Shown here one piece after another: positions 36,089 to 43,691 of a stretch of DNA of 64,000 nt; the stretch's first letter is position 1, and every line of letters begins with the position of its first letter. The DNA comes from an uncultured Bacteroidales bacterium (GTDB lineage: Bacteria > Bacteroidota > Bacteroidia > Bacteroidales > UBA932), in the NCBI GenBank assembly GCA_944323825.1, contig CALUTY010000003.1, positions 1-64,000 of the forward strand, read 5' to 3'. Made by a program: the position numbers and the translations under genes. The notes under the pieces are model-generated. The model worked only from the letters and a program-made list of their open reading frames with translations, had not been told where the DNA came from and made no database searches.

Positions 36089-36778
36089 ATGAACGAGATT
36101 TTAATTGACGATGATTTCTGGGGACAATTTTATTATGTGAAAATCCCCGGTGGAGGCACACTGACGGCTGAATGGAAAAGTGGAGAAATCGAAACAGCCA
36201 GCGGAAGCGGGTTTCTTATCGACAGATGGTATGGTCTCACTGGCACAGGAACTGCCAAGCGGTCGGAGAAAAGAAGAGACAAATGCGTCCGGATTTATTC
36301 AGACGAAGCAATAACCGTATGCGAACTGGAAGGGGCTTGGACATACGGAGTTTATGCAAGACAAGGGAAAGTACATATTGACACAAGTAATTGCCCCTCA
36401 TTGCAACATTTCCACTGCGCCAAAGTATCATCATTGGACTTGTCAGAAAATCCCGACCTCAGCAGGATATCCATATCCTATTCAGACTTGGCCGAACTGG
36501 ACCTCTCCAATAATGGTAAACTGGAAATGTTGATCTTATATCATTGCGATAATCTGGAGGTCCTGGATCTGTCGAATTGTCCTCAGCTTAAACTTCTGCG
36601 GCTGTGCTATTGTCCGGCATTGAAAACCGTCATTCTTGGCGAGGAATCCGCCTTACGCCTGTATGAATATAAAGCCGTAGCCCTGTCCAGTGAATCCGAG
36701 GACAAGATTCTATGTACGATAGAGAGGAACGGAGGATATATGGAAAAAATTTATCTTGGAGACACTTCGCAATGGTAA
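36089..36778 (+). CDS. WGDG-related leucine-rich repeat protein B2
   Basis: 229 residues. The N-terminal strand domain has lost the WGDG core (LTAEWKSGEIE instead). The repeats remain: LDLSENPDLSRISI, LDLSNNGKLEMLILYHCDNLE, LDLSNCPQLKLLRLCYC. The end (ILCTIERNGGYMEKIY) matches other module ends. The gene lies 6 bases after A2 and overlaps the next gene by 7 bases (ATGGTAA). Confidence 0.65.
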   Translation: MNEILIDDDFWGQFYYVKIPGGGTLTAEWKSGEIETASGSGFLIDRWYGLTGTGTAKRSEKRRDKCVRIYSDEAITVCELEGAWTYGVYARQGKVHIDTSNCPSLQHFHCAKVSSLDLSENPDLSRISISYSDLAELDLSNNGKLEMLILYHCDNLEVLDLSNCPQLKLLRLCYCPALKTVILGEESALRLYEYKAVALSSESEDKILCTIERNGGYMEKIYLGDTSQW

Positions 36779-37425
36779 TACAGTTTGAAATAAAAAAACT
36801 TTTCGGAAAGACATTTGCTTTAGGTCTGGCATCCGCCAACGGAAGCAAATGCATTATCAATTGGGGTGACGGGAAAAGCCGGACGGTCACAGGACGAGGC
36901 AAAGCCCGGAGAATTGCTCACAGGTACAATGAGTTTCCGGACAAGACGGAATATTCAGTCCGGATCACATCAGATGCGGATGTTGTCACCGGTTTGTTTT
37001 TGAGATATGCCGCTCCCATTGCGGACATTCCGCCGGTAAGGCTGAAATCGTTTGATGTCAGCCAGTGTCCGTCTCTTGAAAAACTGGCTTTGCCGCAGTT
37101 TTCCGGGCTCCCGTCAATAGATGTCAGCAATAATCCCAAGCTCAGAAACCTGTCATGTGAATGCCATTCTTTCCGGAGCATAAATCTGGGCCACAATCCC
37201 AGAATCGAGTATCTGTATCTTTCACATTGCCGGAACCTGGAGGCACTGGATCTGTCCATGTGCCCTTCACTGAAACTTCTGGACATAACCGGTACATACT
37301 CACTTAAGGAATTGAAAACGGCAGGGCGGCTGAAACTTGACAAGTTAAAAATCTCTCCACCTGAACGCTGCCAGACAGATACTTCCGCTCTCCAGGCTGC
37401 CTCCAAATGTGTCGAAGTGTTCTGA
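36772..37425 (+). CDS. WGDG/leucine-rich repeat protein B3
   Basis: Start chosen at the ATG at 36772, which overlaps the upstream stop; the in-frame extension lies inside the previous gene. 217 residues with CIINWGDGKSRTV and repeats FDVSQCPSLEKLAL, IDVSNNPKLRNLSCEC, LDLSMCPSLKLLDI. No signal peptide. Last gene of the second WGDG/LRR operon. Confidence 0.65.
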   Translation: MVIQFEIKKLFGKTFALGLASANGSKCIINWGDGKSRTVTGRGKARRIAHRYNEFPDKTEYSVRITSDADVVTGLFLRYAAPIADIPPVRLKSFDVSQCPSLEKLALPQFSGLPSIDVSNNPKLRNLSCECHSFRSINLGHNPRIEYLYLSHCRNLEALDLSMCPSLKLLDITGTYSLKELKTAGRLKLDKLKISPPERCQTDTSALQAASKCVEVF

Positions 37426-37440
37426 AGAAAATATTTATCC

Positions 37441-37476
37441 TGAGCCGTGTTTTGGCATACCTGCGGATTACCTTTG
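37441..37476 (+). promoter_or_regulatory. Island operator/promoter, DW-repeat protein
   Basis: TGAGCC, six bases, TGGCATA, nine bases, then the perfect -7 TACCTTTG. The ATG at 37507 is 30 bases on. Best overall match to the consensus. Confidence 0.8.
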
Positions 37477-37506
37477 CTTCAGAAACAAAAGAAATAAGGA
37501 AACATT

Positions 37507-38004
37507 ATGGAAACAAACGACATTTTTGACGGCGCATTCGACCGGATGATTGAAGACGAAGCGTGGCAGAGGCTTTCTTCGTCGTACCCTTTCTCTGCCG
37601 AACTTCTTGAACAGTACAAGGACAGGCTTGACTGGCACAGTGTCAGCGGGAACAGCAATATATGCTGGACAGTGCCGATGCTGGAAAAATTCAAGAAGCA
37701 GATTGACTGGAGAGAACTTTCAGACTCCTCCCAGGAAAGTCTTTTCTCTGCAGAAATCCTTCTGAAATTCAAAGATTGCTGGGACTGGTCGGTAATATCC
37801 GGCAGGCAGGACCTTTCAAATGACACAATCTCCAAAGTAAAGGACTTCATAGTATGGAGAGAGTTCATATCCAGTTACCGCAACTCCGAAAGATGCACAA
37901 AGGAGTTTTACGACAAATACAAGGAGTACATCCCGTCAGCACTGCTCAAGGACAGCCATTTCTACAGCAACATGGTTGACATGAAAGTCAAGGAAATCGA
38001 GTAG
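37507..38004 (+). CDS. Small DW-repeat protein
   Basis: 165 residues built of about four repeats of roughly 30-37 residues: LLEQYKDRLDWHSVSGNSNI, then MLEKFKKQIDWRELSDSSQE, then ILLKFKDCWDWSVISGRQDL and KVKDFIVWREF. Each has a hydrophobic helix followed by DW and a serine-rich turn. I have seen this repeat style in Bacteroidetes and phage-like proteins but cannot name a function. It has its own island promoter. Probably a protein-binding repeat. Confidence 0.65.
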   Translation: METNDIFDGAFDRMIEDEAWQRLSSSYPFSAELLEQYKDRLDWHSVSGNSNICWTVPMLEKFKKQIDWRELSDSSQESLFSAEILLKFKDCWDWSVISGRQDLSNDTISKVKDFIVWREFISSYRNSERCTKEFYDKYKEYIPSALLKDSHFYSNMVDMKVKEIE

Positions 38005-38096
38005 ATGCTGTGCCGGCAGTAAGCCTTCTGCACTGCAGCAGCCGCACGCTTTTACGCACGATACTGACATCGCAGATAAATTTTGCATTTCGAGAT

Positions 38097-38285
38097 ATGT
38101 TTGCTAATTTCGAAAGACATATTGACAAACACGGAGAGTGTGAGTTTATTCTCGCAGGCGAATCTGGAAAATTCAATGAAGAGAGAATAGGCGGACATCT
38201 CCCCATGTCATATCACTCGTGGTATGGGCGTGGGGCTGTTGCTTATTTCATCTTCAAGGTATTCCAGAACCTGCTTGCTGAATAG
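38097..38285 (+). CDS. Small uncharacterised protein (62 residues)
   Basis: Start taken at ATG 38097 (MFANFERHIDKHGECEF), as the in-frame extension upstream is unlike coding sequence. Contains FILAGESGKFNEERIGGHLP and ends FIFKVFQNLLAE. Upstream at 38044-38065 is a poor, degenerate match to the island operator. Not recognised. Confidence 0.5.
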   Translation: MFANFERHIDKHGECEFILAGESGKFNEERIGGHLPMSYHSWYGRGAVAYFIFKVFQNLLAE

Positions 38286-38290
38286 GCTTC

Positions 38291-38330
38291 GGTGCCACGC
38301 TTTCTGCATACCATAGACAACCTACCTTCG
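38291..38330 (+). promoter_or_regulatory. Island operator/promoter variant, 45-residue ORF/FtsZ-like/FtsK operon
   Basis: GGTGCC, a longer spacer, TGCATA, then TACCTTCG as the -7 (38323-38330). The halves are spaced a few bases wider than the standard, making this the least regular member of the set, but it lies just where a promoter for the following operon is expected. Confidence 0.5.
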
Positions 38331-38359
38331 GCATCGGGGAGCACTAAAACATTCAGATC

Positions 38360-38497
38360 ATGTTCACTTTAAATTTTCCAAATGGCAATGTGCAAACTTA
38401 CAGCACTTTCAGCGACATGACTCGCGCCGCTCAACTAATGGGAGGAGAAGCCAAACTGGTGAGCGGCAAAGTATATGCTTTCGTGCCGAAAAAATAA
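38360..38497 (+). CDS. Small ORF (45 residues)
   Basis: ATG at 38360 to TAA at 38497. The product (MFTLNFPNGNVQTYSTF, then MGGEAKLVSGKVYAFVPKK) reads like a small beta-rich protein with sensible codon use. It follows the operator variant by 30 bases. No family recognised. Confidence 0.5.
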   Translation: MFTLNFPNGNVQTYSTFSDMTRAAQLMGGEAKLVSGKVYAFVPKK

Positions 38498-38513
38498 GGA
38501 CATAAGCAGCTGA

Positions 38514-38575
38514 TTCAAGTCCGGTCATCACTTTCCTGATGCACATGACACTCTGAAGGAATGGCCGGACTTGAA
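38514..38575. repeat. 11-base perfect inverted repeat
   Basis: TTCAAGTCCGG (38514-38524) and CCGGACTTGAA (38565-38575) enclose a 40-base loop, between the 45-residue ORF and the FtsZ-like gene. No T tract follows, so it is more likely an RNA structure or protein site than a terminator. Confidence 0.5.
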
Positions 38576-38615
38576 TGTACACCGAAACTTCAAATCATTA
38601 CCACTCAAAACCCGC

Positions 38616-39085
38616 ATGAATAACCTCAAAATCATAAGCCTCGGAAACGGCGGTACAAACATCCTCAATGGCATCCGCCAGCATCTTCCCCAGGAAGTTG
38701 TCACTGCATCGCTCTGCTCTGACAATGGCAAGATTGACGAATCAGACATTGACTCGCTGTTTCCAGATGATTTGTCTGAAGTCGTACTGATTACATGCCT
38801 TGGCGGCAGATGCAGAAAATTGCTCCGAATGTACTCAAAGCTGCAAATGGTAAAAATATAGAATGCCTGTGCGTATGCATCATGCCGTTCTCCACCGAAG
38901 ATGAAAAAACCTGCCGGTCAGCAGAAAATACTTTGGAAGACATCAGAAATGAAGCGGATATTCTTATTGTCATGAAAAATGACTGGCTCAATGAAAAATA
39001 CGACAATCTGCCGATAAATGAGGCTATGAAGAAAATGGACATGATGGTCTGGAAACTGATTGGCACTTACATTAATGACAATTAA
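38616..39085 (+). pseudogene. Small FtsZ/tubulin-like protein with a -1 frameshift
   Basis: Two frames together give one FtsZ-like sequence. Frame one from 38616 reads LKIISLGNGGTNILNGI (nucleotide-binding loop) to VVLITCLGG. The next frame continues IAPNVLKAAN, then IMPFSTEDEKTCRSAENTLEDI and ADILIVMKNDWLNEKYDNLP, matching the FtsZ core. The shift lies in CAGAAAATTGC near 38815-38825, where the A run is one base short, or where ribosomes could slip back one base. Even joined it is only about 155 residues, lacks the GGGTGTG tubulin signature and the C-terminal domain. A sequencing error in the A run, a real mutation or recoding are all possible. Confidence 0.65.
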
Positions 39086-39100
39086 ATAAATTCACATATC

Positions 39101-39799
39101 ATGGGAGAATATAATTCAAACCAGCCGGAATTCTATTACGGAATAGGCAAAGACGGTATTGTCAAAGAGGGAATATTCGAACGCTTCCCTGAACTGATTC
39201 CGGCTATAGGTGATCACTATTGGAGAGAAGATGGTGCACACAAGAATATGCTGCTCGTAGGAGAAAGCAACTATTTCAATGACAATGATGTACCTCATAG
39301 TGACTTTAAAGATGCTGAAGCATGGTACAAATCAGCTGAAGCCAAACTGATCCCGGAATATCGTAGAAAAGATGTAAGTAACTGGATAGGATACGAAACT
39401 TTTAATAAAGTCTTCAATATTATGGATAAAGTCTTATCCAGCTCTGTCATTGAACATGAAACAGGACTTCAAGAAGCCGCTTTCTATAACTATTTCCTGC
39501 GTCCGGCATACAACAACGGCAACAGCAAAGGCTTCATTCCGCAGAGTATTGACAGGGAAATATCCGGAACTGCATTGGTTGGCATCATCATAAAAATCTG
39601 TCCGAGCCTGATAATATTCCTGAGCAAAAAAGCATACACGGAATTCAGTCAGTTCCTCCGGCGTAACAATCTTGTTTATGAAGGAATCATCATCGAACAT
39701 GTCTCACATCCGGCGTGTCAATGGTGGAACAGGAACGGCGGAATCTATGGAAAAGTCAAGTTCGAGGACTTGTTAAGAAAACATTGGATAAACAAATAA
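39101..39799 (+). CDS. Possible uracil-DNA-glycosylase-fold protein
   Basis: 232 residues. MLLVGESNYFND (about 50-61) and the late motif IEHVSHPACQWWNR resemble the two active-site segments of UDG-superfamily proteins (GEnP-like loop and HPS loop). The middle is helical. Overall similarity is weak and I am not sure of the fold. It lies 4 bases upstream of the FtsK-like gene and 15 bases after the FtsZ-like gene, so it is part of that operon. Confidence 0.45.
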   Translation: MGEYNSNQPEFYYGIGKDGIVKEGIFERFPELIPAIGDHYWREDGAHKNMLLVGESNYFNDNDVPHSDFKDAEAWYKSAEAKLIPEYRRKDVSNWIGYETFNKVFNIMDKVLSSSVIEHETGLQEAAFYNYFLRPAYNNGNSKGFIPQSIDREISGTALVGIIIKICPSLIIFLSKKAYTEFSQFLRRNNLVYEGIIIEHVSHPACQWWNRNGGIYGKVKFEDLLRKHWINK

Positions 39800-39803
39800 A
39801 AAT

Positions 39804-41129
39804 ATGAAATCAGGCAATTATACTTTCCCTTCACCGGAACTTCTTGAGGGACATGAAAATGTGCGCCACCCCGATTCTGTCGGCATAGAGGTGGCTAACG
39901 ACCGCCAGTCGACAGTTCCGCTCAAGGCCATACTGAGTGACGAAGCATTCCTGGGCAGCAAGGCGGAACTGCCGGTGGCAATGGGGGTTGACATTTCCAA
40001 CAAGGTCAAAATATTCGACCTTGCGGATGCTCCGCATCTTCTGATAGCAGGTGCATCCAATCAGGGAAAGACCGTAGGAATCAATGCCATAATAACTTCC
40101 CTTCTCTATGCAAAGCATCCTTCGGAGCTGAAATTCGTGCTCATTGACCCGAAGATGGTCGAATTCACCCTGTATTCCAAGCTTCTGAAGCACTACCTGG
40201 CCGTAATGCCTGATGCATCCGACGGGCAAGAGGAAACGGGCAATGCCATAGTGAAACAGCCGAAGCAGGCGGAAGAGATTCTGCAGTCCCTCTGCATTGA
40301 AATGGACGAGAGGAATCAGCTCATAAGCCAGGCCGATGTGAGAAACATAAAGGAATACAACAGAAAATACCGCGACAGCCTTCTCCGTCCGGAAGACGGA
40401 CACCATTTCCTGCCGTACATCGTGGTCGTGATTGACGAATATGCCGACCTCACCATACCATGGGGAATGGGCATTAAGTCCAAGATGTCAAGCAATATAA
40501 TGGCTTCAATCATCCGGCTTGCCCAGAAAGGCCGTGCCGCCGGTATCCATGTCATAATCGCCACCCAGCGTCCATCTGATGATGTCATCACAGGTCTTAT
40601 CAAGGCAAATTTCCCGACCCGCATAGCATTCAGAGTGAGCACCAGGACTGATTCAATTACGATTCTCAACTCTCCCGGAGCGGAACATCTCATCGGAAAG
40701 GGCGACATGCTCTATTCTGTCGGCAAAGAAATGGAAAGGATGCAGTGCGCATACATTACACTCGATGAAATATCAAGGATAGTGGATTTCATAGCTGCAC
40801 AGTCAGAATCCGCCGAAGGCCCTTACATTCTTCCGAAACCTCATGATGAGGCAAATGAGGACGAGAAGAAGTCATCAGTTCCTGTGACCGAATTTGACCC
40901 TCTTTTTGAAGAAGTCGCAGAATATGTTGTCAAACGAGCGGAGGTATCGGTTTCCGATCTGCAGCGCAGTTTCGGTGTCGGTTATTACAGAGGCAACCGC
41001 ATTATGGAACAGCTGGAGACGACAGGCATTGTGGCCTCCGGAAATGATCCCGACAATGGGCAAAATCAAGGCGGCACTTACCGTGTCCTTGTCAAAGGCA
41101 AGAAAGAGCTTGACAAGATCCTGTCCTGA
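39804..41129 (+). CDS. Membrane-free FtsK/SpoIIIE-type DNA translocase
   Basis: 441 residues against about 800 or more for FtsK. The beta/alpha motor is present: ADAPHLLIAGASNQGKT with Walker A GASNQGKT (83-90), FVLIDPKMVEF, Walker B IVVVIDEYADL, IHVIIATQRPSDDVITGLIKANFPTRIAF. The DNA-recognising gamma winged helix is at the end (DLQRSFGVGYYRGNRIMEQL). The N-terminal membrane domain and linker are absent, so it is not a division-site FtsK. It could move along DNA in the cytosol. Followed by a strong terminator. Confidence 0.9.
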   Translation: MKSGNYTFPSPELLEGHENVRHPDSVGIEVANDRQSTVPLKAILSDEAFLGSKAELPVAMGVDISNKVKIFDLADAPHLLIAGASNQGKTVGINAIITSLLYAKHPSELKFVLIDPKMVEFTLYSKLLKHYLAVMPDASDGQEETGNAIVKQPKQAEEILQSLCIEMDERNQLISQADVRNIKEYNRKYRDSLLRPEDGHHFLPYIVVVIDEYADLTIPWGMGIKSKMSSNIMASIIRLAQKGRAAGIHVIIATQRPSDDVITGLIKANFPTRIAFRVSTRTDSITILNSPGAEHLIGKGDMLYSVGKEMERMQCAYITLDEISRIVDFIAAQSESAEGPYILPKPHDEANEDEKKSSVPVTEFDPLFEEVAEYVVKRAEVSVSDLQRSFGVGYYRGNRIMEQLETTGIVASGNDPDNGQNQGGTYRVLVKGKKELDKILS

Positions 41130-41153
41130 ATAAACCTTACTACGAGAGAGATA

Positions 41154-41190
41154 GGGATGACTAGAACATGAAAGTCATCCCATTTTTCTT
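41154..41190 (+). terminator. Rho-independent terminator after the FtsK-like gene
   Basis: Perfect 9-base stem GGGATGACT / AGTCATCCC (41154-41181) followed by ATTTTTCTTG. It closes the FtsZ-like/UDG-like/FtsK-like operon. Confidence 0.85.
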
Positions 41191-41280
41191 GTTTTCATCG
41201 CCAACCTCGGCTTCTCTTTCGAAAATTCGATTTATTTGCTATATTTACCATAAATTTTATTCTATAGAAGAAACAGCATC

Positions 41281-41898
41281 ATGAAAACCTATCTCCTTAT
41301 CCTGAGCACTATCACCATGTGCCTCGTATCCGGATGTGTCACATTTAAACCATCCATGCTGAGAGTAGAAAACGACCCTATTCCGGAAAAGCTTCACAAA
41401 CTCTCTGTAATCACCCCGTCTACTCAGTTAGGTAATGTCACGACAATCAAGTACCAAAACTATGACTTCACTCTGTTCCAAAGAGAACTGGAGACGAACC
41501 TTATGGACAAGACAGTGGGTCGAAATTACGGAACAATCGAAATGGTGTTCATTTCTCAGCAACAAAAATCTGGAGTCGGATTTTTAATTCCTTCAGCTAT
41601 AACCTGCTTCACAATAAATATACTTGGATTGCCTATTAGCCGTGAGAAGATCACCAATGAATACGAATTCAGAATTTATGATATAAACAACAACGAAATT
41701 GCAAAATATAACTATTTCGCAGATGCCAAGTCCACTAATGGCTTGTATTACGGGAAATCACAAGATGTACTGATAATAGAAATAGTCAAACAGGTTCTCG
41801 AAGACTTCAAGAACGACCTTGAAAGGGATGCCGCATCCATCAACAGACAGCTTGAACAGGCTATGAACCCAGAAAGTAATCCTATGGAAGAACAGTAG
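41281..41898 (+). CDS. Lipoprotein of unknown function
   Basis: 205 residues with a lipoprotein signal (MKTYLLILSTITMCLVSGC). The mature part is beta-rich at first (TIKYQNYDFTLFQREL), with a hydrophobic centre (VGFLIPSAITCFTINILGLP) and a charged helical tail. It resembles small Bacteroidetes lipoproteins without assigned role. It has no island operator and sits between two copies of the ftsK tail, so it may have been inserted. Confidence 0.65.
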   Translation: MKTYLLILSTITMCLVSGCVTFKPSMLRVENDPIPEKLHKLSVITPSTQLGNVTTIKYQNYDFTLFQRELETNLMDKTVGRNYGTIEMVFISQQQKSGVGFLIPSAITCFTINILGLPISREKITNEYEFRIYDINNNEIAKYNYFADAKSTNGLYYGKSQDVLIIEIVKQVLEDFKNDLERDAASINRQLEQAMNPESNPMEEQ

Positions 41899-42082
41899 CA
41901 GGGAACAGCCGCATGTTTAATTTCTCGATGATGGAGATGTATAGGAATATTGGTCTTATAAACTCCGATAAAGATGTGGCAGTGGGATTTATAACCATTT
42001 CATGAGTCTCCTCCGGCCTCCTGTCCGACTCGGCATTTTCAGGAATGGCGGCACAGTCCGCCAGGAAGAAAGAAAACATTCA

Positions 42083-42134
42083 GTCCTGGTCAAAGGCAAG
42101 AAAGAGCTTGCCAAGATCCTGTCCGGAATAAACC
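42083..42134 (+). repeat. Duplicated fragment of the ftsK 3' end
   Basis: About 52 bases repeat 41085-41136, the last codons and stop region of the FtsK-like gene, with three base differences; the stop TGA is changed to GGA. The rest of the 374-base gap 41899-42272 holds no gene that I can support. Confidence 0.75.
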
Positions 42135-42272
42135 GCCCCATTCAGACACAATTACCATAGCCGCAAAATTTATTTTGCATACTGCAAATAATTTGATATC
42201 GTTTAGTTTCATCAAATAATGGAGACTATGTATTCTTTCTGATATATTTGAAAATCAACAAAATCACTTACT

Positions 42273-43370
42273 ATGACAGAGAAAATAGAACAATTTAAAA
42301 ATATAATCAGAGACTTTGCAAAAATTCCCAAAAATAGTTCTGAACCGACATGGTTAGAAATATGCAGGTATCCATACAACAGATTTGAAGAAATCTGCAG
42401 CAGAATACTTGCATTCTATTTTAATCCCGAAGCTGAACACAAAATGAAGGGGCTTTGGCTTGAATCACTTTTGTCTGCTATCAAAAAAACTGAATGGTAT
42501 GACTACCGTCATTCCATAAAGGTCAACACCGAAGAATATGCTGAAGGAAAACGGATAGATATAACCATCGTATCTGTCGACTATGTTATAGCAATAGAAA
42601 ACAAGATAAGTGCGGCTTTGTATAATCCTCTTGGAGCTTATAGAGAACATATAAAAAAAGCATACCCTGAAAAGAAACATATGCTGCTTGTCCTGTCCCT
42701 CAATCCGATTCTTGATACAAAGCCATTGATGGAGTATAATTTTCAAAGGTGCAGCTATAAGACTTTGTTCAATGAAGTGAACTCCAGAATCGGAAATTAC
42801 ATGGCAGAAGCCAGCCAAAAATATCTTACATTTATGATAGATTTCATGAAAACTATTGACAATATGAATAATACTAACACACAAATCGAACATAATTTCT
42901 TCACAGAAAATAGAGAAAATATTGAAGAGCTTATAACAAGATATGAGCAATACAAAGCAAATATTCTCAATGTTCAGATAGAGCATATTGCCTTTTTGAA
43001 GGAAAAAATGAGTAATCTGACTAAAGGAGCATGGTGGGTTTGGCATGGCTGGGATTTAGGTGTCACTTTCAATGAAAAAAGCCATAAAATTGGTATAGAA
43101 GCACACTATGAAGAAATAGAAGGCGATCCTCTTGCTCGTTTTCATGCATGCATTACCACTTGGAAAAAGGAAGACTGGACCCCATATAGGGAAACTATAT
43201 TAGCCGATTTCGCTGAATATAATCCTGGTATACATGAAAATAACACAGGTGAAAACTGGAACAGAGTTTATGTCTGGATATACAATGGCAAAGGTGATAC
43301 TGATTCCATTATAGAAGTTCTAGAAAAAATATATAATAAACTTAACGCAATAACTGACAAAATCAAATGA
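42273..43370 (+). CDS. PD-(D/E)XK nuclease-family protein
   Basis: 365 residues. The nuclease core is GKRIDITIVSVDYVIAIENK (Asp96, Glu109, Lys111), preceded by RILAFYFNPEAEHKMKG, the pattern of the PD-(D/E)XK 'type 4' family found alone in many accessory regions. The C-terminal third contains GAWWVWHGWDLGVTF and is unassigned. It is convergent with the ViaA-like operon. Low-GC compared with neighbours and without the island operator, so probably acquired separately. DNA target unknown. Confidence 0.82.
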   Translation: MTEKIEQFKNIIRDFAKIPKNSSEPTWLEICRYPYNRFEEICSRILAFYFNPEAEHKMKGLWLESLLSAIKKTEWYDYRHSIKVNTEEYAEGKRIDITIVSVDYVIAIENKISAALYNPLGAYREHIKKAYPEKKHMLLVLSLNPILDTKPLMEYNFQRCSYKTLFNEVNSRIGNYMAEASQKYLTFMIDFMKTIDNMNNTNTQIEHNFFTENRENIEELITRYEQYKANILNVQIEHIAFLKEKMSNLTKGAWWVWHGWDLGVTFNEKSHKIGIEAHYEEIEGDPLARFHACITTWKKEDWTPYRETILADFAEYNPGIHENNTGENWNRVYVWIYNGKGDTDSIIEVLEKIYNKLNAITDKIK

Positions 43371-43467
43371 CTTACGGAAGACTAACACACCAATGACAAT
43401 CCTTTGACTTTCAGACACGCTGGACAAGTTTCTGGCTCTCTCCATGCCAGACAGCAGTCATAAAGCC

Positions 43468-43689
43468 TTACCTGTCAAACACTTTATGCTCCTGTTCAAA
43501 ATGATGAATGTCCTCGCAGAAAAGCAAGTCCCGTCCGGCTTCAATCAGACTGAGTTTGCAGCTATTGTAGCACATCCGGCTTTCCACCAGTCTGCATTTC
43601 ACCAGTGCGTGGTTTCCGGACTTCAGGCGGAGTTTCTTTGCCTGGATGTAGTTGGTCTTGTCATAAATGTCATTCAATATAACATTCAT
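43468..43689 (-). CDS. Small protein at the end of the RavA/ViaA operon (73 residues)
   Basis: Start at ATG 43689, two bases after the ViaA stop, so translational coupling is likely. The sequence begins MNVILNDIYDKTNYIQAK and is basic with two cysteines in the middle. The end (FCEDIHHFEQEHKVFDR) is histidine-rich. Not recognised. Inclusion rests on position and sensible composition. Confidence 0.55.
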   Translation of the reverse strand: MNVILNDIYDKTNYIQAKKLRLKSGNHALVKCRLVESRMCYNSCKLSLIEAGRDLLFCEDIHHFEQEHKVFDR

Positions 43690-43691
43690 TT

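Noticed and set aside
37441..38330. Evenly spaced operator repeats considered as a CRISPR-like or iteron array.
   Set aside because: Copies are far apart, single, and each sits at a fixed distance from a -7 box, which fits promoters rather than arrays.
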